Assembly (NCBI GenBank): GCA_944358775.1
Contig: CALVRU010000007.1
Span: 1 to 46,038, forward strand
DNA from: an uncultured Bacilli bacterium
GTDB lineage: Bacteria; Bacillota_I; Bacilli_A; RF39; UBA660
Reading direction: 5' to 3'
DNA length: 46,038 nt
Made by a program: the position numbers and the translations under genes. Positions 24,314-31,886 of this stretch are shown here, one piece after another. Under the pieces are notes generated by a model, which was given only the letters and a program-made list of their open reading frames with translations, was not told the DNA's origin and did not search any database. Numbering within the stretch: position 1 is the stretch's first letter; each line of letters opens with the position of its first letter.

Positions 24314-24728
24314 TGCAGATGCGTGTCCGGATCTTTCATTGATCGCTCAATTGGCCATTCGTTATCAAGTAGTAGCAATTGCTTTTTTTGATACTGCCCA
24401 TCAAATTAAGATCGAAGGAATGATTGCACATCAGGTTGATTGTTCGAGTCAAAGTGTCGATGTCGCTCTTTGGACAGAAATGCAAAAAGGCGATCTTGTA
24501 ATTACTTCGGATTATGGATTGGCAGCGATGTGTTTGACAAAAGGACTTGTTTTACATCCAAATGGATTTATTTATACTCGAGAAGAAATCGATCGCCTTT
24601 TGTACTCTCGCTATCTTGCCTCTAAATTTCGAAGAGCCGGAGGACGGCTCAAAGGACCAGCACCGAGGACTAAATTTCAAACAAGACAGTTATCAGAGAA
24701 ACTAGAAGAACTATTGAAAAATCAATAA
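24297..24728 (+). CDS. UPF0178 family protein (YaiI/YqxD)
   Basis: 143 residues. It begins MRILIDADACPD and contains VITSDYGLAAMCLTKG and KFRRAGGRLKGPAPRT, the hallmarks of the YaiI/YqxD family. The acidic residues at the start and in the TSDYGLA segment suggest a PIN-like nuclease fold, but the function is not established. The ATG lies inside the end of the hydrolase gene. A terminator overlaps its 3' end. In B. subtilis yqxD lies near the dnaG-sigA region; here it sits beside sigG. Confidence 0.92.
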   Translation: MRILIDADACPDLSLIAQLAIRYQVVAIAFFDTAHQIKIEGMIAHQVDCSSQSVDVALWTEMQKGDLVITSDYGLAAMCLTKGLVLHPNGFIYTREEIDRLLYSRYLASKFRRAGGRLKGPAPRTKFQTRQLSEKLEELLKNQ

Positions 24729-24742
24729 GTTCTTCTTTTTTG
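24704..24742 (+). terminator. Terminator after the UPF0178 gene
   Basis: About 14 bp stem between 24704-24717 and 24722-24736 with a one-base bulge and loop AAAA; T-rich tail follows. Confidence 0.8.
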
Positions 24743-24765
24743 TGCATACTATTTATGGTGATTTT

Positions 24766-25347
24766 ATGAAAAGTCCGTTTCATTATCAGATGAGTGAACG
24801 TTCTAGTTTACCGACGACTTATTGTAATCTGTTGTTGTATCTTTTTAAACGTGAAGAAATTCCGAATATTTTAATACAGCGTATTTATCAATATGCGTTT
24901 GATTTGAGTTTTTCAAAAGAGATTGCCAGTGGTGGGAGTAGTCGGGTAGCACATTTGTTACTCGTTCATTTTTTACAAGATTATGCAAAAAATTTTTCGT
25001 TTCCGCTATCGGGAGAAATGATCTATGGGGCAAAAGTAGATCTCAAACTATTTCAAACGGTATTATTACATGGCATCATTGTCACGAAGGTTTGTTTTGA
25101 AGAAAGGGATCATTATGTTTTGGTTACTAGAATCGACCGGGAATTTGTCTATTTATTTGATCCTTATTATACAGTGAATGAAAAAGAATTGGATGAAGTT
25201 TGGTATTTTAATGATCGTTTTTTTGATTATAATCGTAAGATTAAGGTTCCTTATTTTTTTCAAACGGACTCTCATTTTTTTATGTTAGGAGAAATTTCGA
25301 GGCGAGAATGTGCTTTGTTTTATCGGATTCATCATTTTCCTGTATAA
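24766..25347 (+). CDS. Protein of unknown function, possibly C39-like cysteine peptidase fold
   Basis: 193 residues from ATG 24766, preceded by GGTGA. YCNLLLYLF near the N-terminus, HYVLVTRIDREFVYLFDPYY mid-protein and a preceding GIIVTKVCF resemble the Cys, His and Asp blocks of C39-type peptidases (HxxxV...DP). The usual Gln six residues before the Cys is absent, so activity is uncertain. No signal peptide. It lies between a terminator and sigG; a sporulation role is possible but only by position. Confidence 0.65.
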   Translation: MKSPFHYQMSERSSLPTTYCNLLLYLFKREEIPNILIQRIYQYAFDLSFSKEIASGGSSRVAHLLLVHFLQDYAKNFSFPLSGEMIYGAKVDLKLFQTVLLHGIIVTKVCFEERDHYVLVTRIDREFVYLFDPYYTVNEKELDEVWYFNDRFFDYNRKIKVPYFFQTDSHFFMLGEISRRECALFYRIHHFPV

Positions 25348-25371
25348 AATCAATTTGAAAACCGCATTATT
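25342..25371 (+). promoter_or_regulatory. Candidate forespore (sigma-F/G type) promoter of sigG
   Basis: GTATA (25342-25346), 18-base spacer, CATTATT (25365-25371). It compares well with the sigma-G consensus of a GNATR -35 and CATNNTA -10, one mismatch. It lies 22 bases before the TTG start. Confidence 0.6.
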
Positions 25372-25393
25372 CGAATAGAAAGGAGAGTTTATA

Positions 25394-26167
25394 TTGGCAC
25401 GTCACAAAGTAGAAATCAGTGGCGTGAATACAGCGAATATTAAAGTTTTAAGTAATGAAGAAATGCGTCAGCTTTTTGTAAAAATGAAAGAGGGGGATCC
25501 ATTTGCGCGAGAAGATTTGGTAAATGGAAATTTAAAATTAGTACTTAGTATTTTGAAACGCTTTCATTATCGGGATGAGAATATGGATGATTTGTTTCAA
25601 GTTGGTTGCATTGGGTTGTTAAAGGCGATTGATAATTTTGACTTATCACACGAAGTGAGATTTTCAACTTATGCAGTACCGATGATTTTGGGAGAGGTAA
25701 AGCGATATCTACGTGACAACAATAGTGTGCGAATAAGCCGTTCTTTGCGCGATTTAGCCTATAAAATTTTGCGGTATAAGGATGAATATATGCAATCCTA
25801 TGGAAAAGAACCGGATCCAGAAGAGATTGCCAAAGTGATGGAAGTGAGTACTTATGATGTCGTCAATGCCTTAGATGCGTTGCGGGACCCAGTTAGTATG
25901 TTCGAACCGATCTATAGCGATGGTGGCGATACGATTTATTTATACGATCAGATAGAAGATAAAACGGTTGATAAAAATATCGATATGCGGATGGCTTTGG
26001 AAAATGCTTTAAAAAATTTGAGTAATCGGGAACAGTATATCATCGATCAACGTTTTATCGTGGGAAAAACACAGATGGAAATTGCCAGCGAACTGGGGAT
26101 TAGTCAAGCTCAGATTTCGCGGCTTGAAAAAAGTGCGATTGCTTCTGTTAAGAAAAGTTTGAAATAG
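25394..26167 (+). CDS. sigG: RNA polymerase sporulation sigma factor sigma-G
   Basis: 257 residues from a TTG start behind AAAGGAGAG. Sigma-G directs late forespore transcription in endospore formers. The N-terminus RHKVEISGVNTANIKVL corresponds to the sigma-G-specific start of the Bacillus protein (RNKVEICGVDTS). Region 2 (NLKLVLSILKRF, DDLFQVGCIGLLKAIDNFDLS, FSTYAVPMILGEVKRYLRDN), region 3 (ISRSLRDLAYK) and region 4 (GKTQMEIASELGISQAQISRLEKSA) are complete. It is followed by a ylmC-like gene, as in many spore formers. The spoIIGA and sigE genes are not adjacent, unlike Bacillus. This is the best evidence that the host sporulates. Confidence 0.96.
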   Translation: MARHKVEISGVNTANIKVLSNEEMRQLFVKMKEGDPFAREDLVNGNLKLVLSILKRFHYRDENMDDLFQVGCIGLLKAIDNFDLSHEVRFSTYAVPMILGEVKRYLRDNNSVRISRSLRDLAYKILRYKDEYMQSYGKEPDPEEIAKVMEVSTYDVVNALDALRDPVSMFEPIYSDGGDTIYLYDQIEDKTVDKNIDMRMALENALKNLSNREQYIIDQRFIVGKTQMEIASELGISQAQISRLEKSAIASVKKSLK

Positions 26168-26207
26168 AAAGTACGAATGAAAAAGATGCGTACTTTTCTT
26201 TTTTTCT
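26168..26207 (+). terminator. Terminator after sigG
   Basis: AAAGTACG/CGTACTTT stem with a 13-base loop, then T-rich tail. Confidence 0.75.
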
Positions 26208-26230
26208 CATAAGATAGAATAGGTGATTTT

Positions 26231-26464
26231 ATGCGGTTATCGGATTTACAAAATAAAGATGTTGTCAATATGTTAGATGGTCGAAATATTGGTAATATTA
26301 TCGATGTCAAAATCGATGAGGTGTCGGGGAAGATCGAATCGTTTGTCATCGAACCGAGTAAGAATTTTTTATCTTTTTTAAGAAGAGGAGAAGATACGGA
26401 AATCGATTGGCAACACATTACAAAGATCGGTGAAGATGTCATTTTGGTGAACATTACTTTTTAA
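26231..26464 (+). CDS. ylmC: YlmC/YmxH family PRC-barrel sporulation protein
   Basis: 77 residues forming a single PRC-barrel: MRLSDLQNKDVVNMLDG, GNIIDVKIDEVSGKIESFVI, EIDWQHITKIGEDVILV. This matches the YlmC/YmxH family, commonly found after sigG in spore-forming Bacillota; the molecular role is unclear. AGGTGA sits five bases before the ATG. A terminator lies between it and sigG, and TAGAAT (26215-26220) is a possible -10 box, so it may be transcribed separately with a very short leader. Confidence 0.9.
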   Translation: MRLSDLQNKDVVNMLDGRNIGNIIDVKIDEVSGKIESFVIEPSKNFLSFLRRGEDTEIDWQHITKIGEDVILVNITF

Positions 26465-26473
26465 ATCGTTTCA

Positions 26474-26482
26474 TGTTATAAT
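26474..26482 (+). promoter_or_regulatory. Extended -10 promoter of the U32 gene
   Basis: TGTTATAAT 17 bases before ATG 26500, with CGGTGAAG in between; no -35 box seen. Confidence 0.7.
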
Positions 26483-26499
26483 AAGTGCGGTGAAGTTTC

Positions 26500-28659
26500 A
26501 TGAAAAAAGAATTGTTAGTACCAGTTGGCGAACAGGAATCGTTGAAACAGGCCGTGATGAATGGGGCGGATGCTGTTTATTTGGCACTGAAAGATTTTGG
26601 AGCGCGCAAATATGCGAAGAATTTTAGTCATGAAGAATTGATTGATGCGGTTCGTTATTGTCATTTGTACGATGTAAAGGTCTATGTTACTTTGAATACT
26701 TTGATTAAGGATAGTGAGATTTCCTCTTTTTTAGAGGAGGTTCGATTTGTCCATCAAATTGGGGTAGATGCTGTCATTATGCAAGACTTGGGAATGATAT
26801 ATCTCGTTCATGAGAAGTTTCCTAATTTAGAGATCCATGCTTCTACGCAATGTCATAATTACCATGATGAGACACTTTCTTTTCTAAAGGAATTGGGGGT
26901 AAAACGGGCGGTTTTAGCACGTGAGCTTTCGCTCGTTGAAATTCAGGATTTAAATGTCGATATCGATTTGGAAGTGTTTATTCATGGGGCACTTTGTATC
27001 AGTTATTCGGGACAGTGTCTTTTTAGTAGTTTTGTTTTAAATCGTAGTGGTAATCGTGGGGCATGTGCCGGAATGTGTCGACTTCCTTATCAGCTTGTGA
27101 TCGATGGAAAAGAAACAGATAGTCGTTATTTTTTAAGTCCAAAGGAATTGAAATTAGCGGAGGATATTCGCTTCTTTTATCAAATTCCGAAAGTAAAGAG
27201 TTTTAAGATTGAAGGGCGCATGAAGAGTCCGAGTTATGTCGGCTTTATTACGGCATATTATCGAAGAATTTTAGATGCGATCGAGAAGAATGAAGCGTAT
27301 GAAGTGGATCCGGAACGTGAGAAAAAACTTTTGTTACTGTTCAATCGAGGATTTACGAAAGGTCATTTGTTGATGGACCAAAAAGAACGATTGATGAATA
27401 TTGATTCGCCGAATCATATTGGAATTCCTTTAGGGCGAATTGAAAAAATTCATAAGAAGAAAGCATATCTTGTTTTGGCGGAAGATCTTCATCAGGGCGA
27501 TGGAATCCGTTTTGCAAATGGCGAGGGATTTATTGTCAATTTTTTATATCATTTAGACGGGCGACTCATTGCGGAAGCAAAACGTGGACAAACCGTCGTT
27601 TTAGAAACGGATAAAGCGGTCGTCGGGCCGGTGTTAAAAACGATGGATGTTTTGTTAAAGGAAGAGTTATCTCATTTACCGAAACGTTTGATTCCGATTC
27701 GTATCTTTGCCAAAGTGAAAATCGGAGAACCATTTACTTTAACGGCAAGTTGTCGTGGTATTACGGTAACTGAAACAGGGACGATTGTCGAACCGGCCAA
27801 GAGTAGCCCGGTGACGCGTGAACGCCTGATTCAGCAGTTATCGAAAATTAAAGAGACACCGTTTGTGTTTGAAACGTGTTCGGTTGAAATGGATGATTCT
27901 GTCTTTCTTGTGATGAGTCATATCAATGAATTAAGAAGACGGGTGTTATCACAATTGCAACAACGGTTAGAAGAAGTGAAAAAGCCGTTTGTCGAACGAA
28001 CATGGCAAGCACCGTCTTGTAGGTGTTCTTCTATTACGCCAGGGGTCAGTGTTACATTGTTTCGAGATGAGCAATGGGAAGTGGTAAAGGATTATCCGGT
28101 TCGTGTCTATACAGAAAATCAAAAATTATGGAGTGGTTCGGTCATTCCACGGCTTTCTCGTCTTGCCAAAGACTATCCGAAAGGGATTGTTCCAATGATT
28201 GGCGAAGTTGGAGGATGTCAACATTATACGAAGTTTTTTGGTGATTATTTTTTGAATGTGTTTAATCTTTTCACGGTGTATTTGTTTTTACAAAAAGGCG
28301 CGCAAATGGTTACGTTATCACCGGAACTTACTCCTGCTGAAATGGCACAATTGGTTACCGATTATCAAAAGGTATTTCATGTTTTACCAAATGTGGAAGT
28401 AATTATTTATGGCCGAATTGAGTTGATGTTATTAAAACATGAACTTGCTTCAAAAAATGCTTTATTAAAGGATCGAAATCAAGAATTATATCCGTTTTTG
28501 GTCGAGCATGAGAACACGCGTATTTTTTCTTATCGACCGCTTGATTATCGGAAAGAATTGTCTTATTTTACCAATATTTCTTGGCGCATTGATTTGTTTG
28601 ATGAGTCCAAAGAAGAGATTTTAAAGTTGTTGAAAAGTATTTTGGAAAATCGCAAATAG
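26500..28659 (+). CDS. U32 family peptidase / RlhA-like 23S rRNA hydroxylase
   Basis: 719 residues. The N-terminal U32 domain includes ELLVPVGEQESLKQAVMNGADAVYL, DAVIMQDLGM, HASTQCHNYH and VFIHGALCISYSGQCLFS, GNRGACAGMCRLPY. Its clustered cysteines fit the metal/Fe-S site of U32 proteins. The C-terminal half (from about residue 310) matches the extension of the long RlhA/YdcP group (DUF3656). In E. coli RlhA hydroxylates C2501 of 23S rRNA; a peptidase role for U32 proteins is reported for others. The long architecture favours RNA modification. Single-gene unit with its own promoter. Confidence 0.9.
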   Translation: MKKELLVPVGEQESLKQAVMNGADAVYLALKDFGARKYAKNFSHEELIDAVRYCHLYDVKVYVTLNTLIKDSEISSFLEEVRFVHQIGVDAVIMQDLGMIYLVHEKFPNLEIHASTQCHNYHDETLSFLKELGVKRAVLARELSLVEIQDLNVDIDLEVFIHGALCISYSGQCLFSSFVLNRSGNRGACAGMCRLPYQLVIDGKETDSRYFLSPKELKLAEDIRFFYQIPKVKSFKIEGRMKSPSYVGFITAYYRRILDAIEKNEAYEVDPEREKKLLLLFNRGFTKGHLLMDQKERLMNIDSPNHIGIPLGRIEKIHKKKAYLVLAEDLHQGDGIRFANGEGFIVNFLYHLDGRLIAEAKRGQTVVLETDKAVVGPVLKTMDVLLKEELSHLPKRLIPIRIFAKVKIGEPFTLTASCRGITVTETGTIVEPAKSSPVTRERLIQQLSKIKETPFVFETCSVEMDDSVFLVMSHINELRRRVLSQLQQRLEEVKKPFVERTWQAPSCRCSSITPGVSVTLFRDEQWEVVKDYPVRVYTENQKLWSGSVIPRLSRLAKDYPKGIVPMIGEVGGCQHYTKFFGDYFLNVFNLFTVYLFLQKGAQMVTLSPELTPAEMAQLVTDYQKVFHVLPNVEVIIYGRIELMLLKHELASKNALLKDRNQELYPFLVEHENTRIFSYRPLDYRKELSYFTNISWRIDLFDESKEEILKLLKSILENRK

Positions 28660-28683
28660 TAACTTTTCGAACTAGTCAAATTG

Positions 28684-28692
28684 TGTTACAAT
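28684..28692 (+). promoter_or_regulatory. Extended -10 promoter of the 28721-trmL operon
   Basis: TGTTACAAT (28684-28692), about 28 bases before the GTG start. Confidence 0.65.
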
Positions 28693-28720
28693 AGAATAGT
28701 AAAGGAGAAGGTGATGTCGG

Positions 28721-29245
28721 GTGGCGAAGACGAGAAAAGTTCCAGTTCAAAATTATGTAAAGTTGGGGCTTCTTATCCTTGGTGTGGTTATTTTGGTTGT
28801 TTTTCTTGGTAATTGGTATCGGAATTATAGAGAATATCAACTCACGATTCCGGTGATTGAAGGTACTTTTCAAAATGAAATCAAAGGCGAAGAAGTTTAT
28901 AACTACATGTTAGAAAACGAAAATGCTATTTTGTATCTTGGAACAGCGAGTGATGAAGATTGTCGAAAGTTAGAAAAGGAATTAAAGAAATATGTTGTCG
29001 AAGAAAATCTTCAACAAGAGATCACGTATCTTAATCTTAGTGAAGTAGAAAATACGGACGACTTTTTTCAAACATTTTATCGCACTTATCCTTTTGAACG
29101 ATATTTAGATGTGTATCCGGCAATCGTATTATTTGAGGATGGCAAAGTAAAGGCCATTGCCGCGGGTAGTGAGACGAGTCCACTTACCATAGAAAATGTG
29201 AAATCGTTTTTTCAAACATACGGAATTAAGGATCGAAGTGTATGA
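28721..29245 (+). CDS. Membrane-anchored thioredoxin-fold protein
   Basis: 174 residues from a GTG start. One membrane helix at about residues 14-31 (LGLLILGVVILVVFLGNW), then a domain with YNYMLENENAILYLGTASDEDCRKLEKEL and VYPAIVLFEDGKVKAI, which follows the thioredoxin pattern with a cis-Pro before AIV. The usual CxxC is reduced to one cysteine (EDC), so it is not a standard disulfide oxidoreductase. AAAGGAG is distant (13 bases) and GGTGATG is closer. The stop overlaps the start of trmL. Confidence 0.7.
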   Translation: MAKTRKVPVQNYVKLGLLILGVVILVVFLGNWYRNYREYQLTIPVIEGTFQNEIKGEEVYNYMLENENAILYLGTASDEDCRKLEKELKKYVVEENLQQEITYLNLSEVENTDDFFQTFYRTYPFERYLDVYPAIVLFEDGKVKAIAAGSETSPLTIENVKSFFQTYGIKDRSV

Positions 29246-29751
29246 ATCACATCGTGTTATTTGAACCGGAAATTCCTCAAAATACCGGTAACATTATGCG
29301 GACTTGTGTCGCGACGGGAACAAAATTGCATTTAATTGAACCGCTTGGATTTCGTCTTGATGAGAAACGTTTGATTCGAAGTGGGGTCAATTATATCGAT
29401 AAGCTGGATTATACCCTTTATGATGATTGGAATGACTTTTTGGATAAAAATCAGGGGAAAGGGACGTTTTATTACTTTACGCGATATGGGAAAAAACCGC
29501 ATACTAGTTTTTCTTATGCGGATGAGAAAGATCATTATTTTATTTTTGGAAAGGAATCGACCGGAATTCCCAAAGAAATTTTAAAACGGGATTTGGAGCA
29601 TTGTATGCGTATTCCGATGACGGAAAACGTTCGGGCTTTGAATCTTTCCAATTGTTGCGCAATCGTAATTTACGAAGCACTTCGGCAACAGGGATATCCT
29701 AATTTATTACAGACAGAACCTCATAAGGGTGAAAATTACTTAGAAGAATAA
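29242..29751 (+). CDS. trmL: tRNA (cytidine/uridine-2'-O-)-methyltransferase TrmL
   Basis: 169 residues; a SPOUT-class enzyme that methylates the wobble ribose of certain leucine tRNAs using SAM. Start HIVLFEPEIPQNTGNIMRTC, middle IFGKESTGIPKE and end IPMTENVRALNLSNCCAIVIYEALRQ are diagnostic of the TrmL/CspR group and form the knotted SAM site. Start ATG overlaps the preceding stop (ATGA). Length is typical. Ends in a bidirectional terminator. Confidence 0.96.
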   Translation: MNHIVLFEPEIPQNTGNIMRTCVATGTKLHLIEPLGFRLDEKRLIRSGVNYIDKLDYTLYDDWNDFLDKNQGKGTFYYFTRYGKKPHTSFSYADEKDHYFIFGKESTGIPKEILKRDLEHCMRIPMTENVRALNLSNCCAIVIYEALRQQGYPNLLQTEPHKGENYLEE

Positions 29752-29783
29752 GAGATCCATTTCTGGATCTCTTATTTGTTTTT
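29747..29783. terminator. Bidirectional terminator between trmL and the thioredoxin lipoprotein
   Basis: Perfect 13-bp stem AATAAGAGATCCA/TGGATCTCTTATT with loop TTTC; T run after the stem on both strands. Confidence 0.9.
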
Positions 29784-30199
29784 TATTCTGAAATATAACC
29801 CATTGCTTTCATTTTCGAAATAATTTTGTCTTTACTGACGTTTCCATCGATTCGGTGAGCGACCGATTGTTCTTCTCCGTTTGTGATAAACATCGTTGTC
29901 GGAGTAGCCGTAATACTAAAATCACTAGCAAACTTTTGATAATCTTCATCGCTCATCGTATGAATATTTAATTGATATACAGTAATATTATATTCTTTTA
30001 CCACTTCTTCTATTTTTGGCTCGAAGTTTTTACAGGCAGTACAATCATCACTCATCACCTCGACAATGAACGTTTCTTTGGCTTCTATCTTTTTTTGGAA
30101 TTCACTGTAAGATAAACTTTTTAGATTATCTGGTTTCCCACATCCGGTAAGGATCAAAGCTCCACATAACATTAAAAATACAAATAATTTTCGTTTCAT
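29783..30199 (-). CDS. Thioredoxin-like lipoprotein
   Basis: 138 residues. A lipoprotein signal peptide with lipobox LTGC (Cys at residue 20) precedes a thioredoxin fold: VEVMSDDCTACKNFEPKI carries an active-site CTAC, and ATPTTMF holds the cis-Pro. It would be anchored on the outer face of the membrane and act in thiol exchange. A promoter TGTTATAAT lies upstream on the minus strand. It lies between trmL and the pilus locus, which encodes several cysteine-rich secreted proteins, so it may assist their disulfides; this is inference. Confidence 0.88.
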   Translation of the reverse strand: MKRKLFVFLMLCGALILTGCGKPDNLKSLSYSEFQKKIEAKETFIVEVMSDDCTACKNFEPKIEEVVKEYNITVYQLNIHTMSDEDYQKFASDFSITATPTTMFITNGEEQSVAHRIDGNVSKDKIISKMKAMGYISE

Positions 30200-30220
30200 T
30201 TTTTCACATCCTCGATTCTC

Positions 30221-30229
30221 ATTATAACA
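30221..30229 (-). promoter_or_regulatory. Extended -10 promoter of the thioredoxin lipoprotein
   Basis: Minus-strand TGTTATAAT, about 22 bases upstream of the ATG. Confidence 0.7.
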
Positions 30230-30273
30230 TGAAAACTTTCTTTTTCCCTCTTTTTTTTTTATTTAAAATCTTG

Positions 30274-30291
30274 TATACTATATTTAGTATA
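30274..30291 (+). promoter_or_regulatory. Promoter with overlapping inverted repeat, start of the pilus locus
   Basis: TATACTA-TATT-TAGTATA is a perfect 7-bp inverted repeat whose left arm is the probable -10 box. ATAGGAGG follows and the ATG is at 30310. The symmetry could bind a dimeric repressor; a purely AT-rich coincidence is possible. Confidence 0.45.
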
Positions 30292-30309
30292 TCATAGGAG
30301 GGATTCACT

Positions 30310-31884
30310 ATGGTTTTAAGAAAGCCGTATGCATTTTTAATCAAACACTTTCAGAAAATCAATTTAGTGTTACTCCTACTTGTTTTGTATGTTTTTGTAA
30401 AACATATGCAGGCGTATAATTTCGTAAAAGATTATATTTCTACGGGAGTGTATAGTGCACTTGTCGATCCGATTTCGAATTATGTATCTTTCTTGGTTTT
30501 TCTTGCCTGTGGATTGATTATTGTCTTTGCTATTATTTTGATGTTTCTTCTTTATCATAAAAAGAAGCCGGTCGTCGTGTATGGCCTTATTATTTTGGAA
30601 TATATTGCGACTTTGATTTGTCTTATTTATACTTCTGTTTATTTTAATGGTATTGGAGATAGTACGATTGTTATTCGAACGGCAATGTTGGTGCGAGATA
30701 TTTTGTTTATTAGTCAATTGCCGCAGTATGTCGTGATCGTTTTGCTTGGTATTCGTAGTTTAGGACTCGATTTAAAAAAATTTGGATTCGAGAAAGATGA
30801 AGAATTCCAAGATATCAGCGAAGAAGATCGGGAAGAATTTGAAGTCAATGTCGAGTTCGACAAAGATGTGTGGAAAAGAAAATACCGGGAAAAGGTACGA
30901 CACTTAAGATATTTTTTTGTCGAGCATAAAACCGTTTTAACGGTGTTAATCATCGTTATTGTGATTGCGCTTAGTGGTTTTGGCTACTATCATTTTTTCA
31001 TTGTTAATAAAGTGTATGGCCTGGGCGAAAAGTTTACTTCGGGAAGTTTTCAAATGTCGGTGAATCACTTGTATTTTACCGATAGTGATAGTGTTGGTAA
31101 TCCGGTTACGGTCGATAATAAGCGGTATATGGTGCTAGAACTATCGATTCATAACACTTCGAATCGGGCTTATCAATTGGATACGTCGAAATTTATTTTG
31201 TCGACGAACAAAGGATACTATATTCCAGTTAGTCGTTACGACAGTGCTTTTGTCGATCTTGGGAATGGATATCAAAATGAGGAAGTGAAGCCAGATGAGA
31301 CGGTTACTTATTTGCTTATTTATGAGATTAATCCGGTCGATTATGGAGCAAAGTTTACTCTTTATTATCGTGAATTTAAGAGTACGATGCAATCCAAATT
31401 ACGAAAGTTTAAAATCGAAGTTACGGATTTGACCGGAGATTTGGTAATGGGAACAAGTCAGCTTGGAGAAGAGATGAAAGTGACTTTACCAGCAGGAGAG
31501 TCTGTTTTTACTATTTCGAATTATCAAATGGCAGACTCGATGAATTATTACTACGAGAGATGTTATGTGTATAGTTGTCCTACTTTAACGGGGACGATCG
31601 TTTCTACTAGTTACGGAACTAGTTATACAGTGTTGGCACTGGATATCCAGTCATCGATGACGATGTCTTCGTTGCGCGATTTTATGGTGAAATACGGAAA
31701 GATAAAGTACGAACTTGATGGAGCATTAAAAGAAGGCAATATAGCGAATCCACTTTCAACCTCGTGGAAAGGCAATAAAGTTTACTTGTTGGTTCCGAAA
31801 GAAGCGATGAATGCGACGAGTATCGAGTTACAATTTAGCATTCGAAATCAGATTTATCATTATATTCTTAAGAAAGGAGAATAA
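30310..31884 (+). CDS. Multi-pass membrane protein with extracellular DUF4352-like domain
   Basis: 524 residues. Membrane segments lie at about 18-32, 55-80, 87-110, 128-147 and 212-232. Between the fourth and fifth is a long, acidic cytoplasmic stretch (EDEEFQDISEEDREEF). The region after residue 235 is extracellular, with VLELSIHNTSNRAYQLD and DETVTYLLIYEI, the pattern of DUF4352/telokin-like beta-sandwich domains. It is the first gene of the pilus locus, two bases before the next gene. Possibly a scaffold for pilus assembly; exact role unknown. Confidence 0.75.
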   Translation: MVLRKPYAFLIKHFQKINLVLLLLVLYVFVKHMQAYNFVKDYISTGVYSALVDPISNYVSFLVFLACGLIIVFAIILMFLLYHKKKPVVVYGLIILEYIATLICLIYTSVYFNGIGDSTIVIRTAMLVRDILFISQLPQYVVIVLLGIRSLGLDLKKFGFEKDEEFQDISEEDREEFEVNVEFDKDVWKRKYREKVRHLRYFFVEHKTVLTVLIIVIVIALSGFGYYHFFIVNKVYGLGEKFTSGSFQMSVNHLYFTDSDSVGNPVTVDNKRYMVLELSIHNTSNRAYQLDTSKFILSTNKGYYIPVSRYDSAFVDLGNGYQNEEVKPDETVTYLLIYEINPVDYGAKFTLYYREFKSTMQSKLRKFKIEVTDLTGDLVMGTSQLGEEMKVTLPAGESVFTISNYQMADSMNYYYERCYVYSCPTLTGTIVSTSYGTSYTVLALDIQSSMTMSSLRDFMVKYGKIKYELDGALKEGNIANPLSTSWKGNKVYLLVPKEAMNATSIELQFSIRNQIYHYILKKGE

Positions 31885-31886
31885 GG

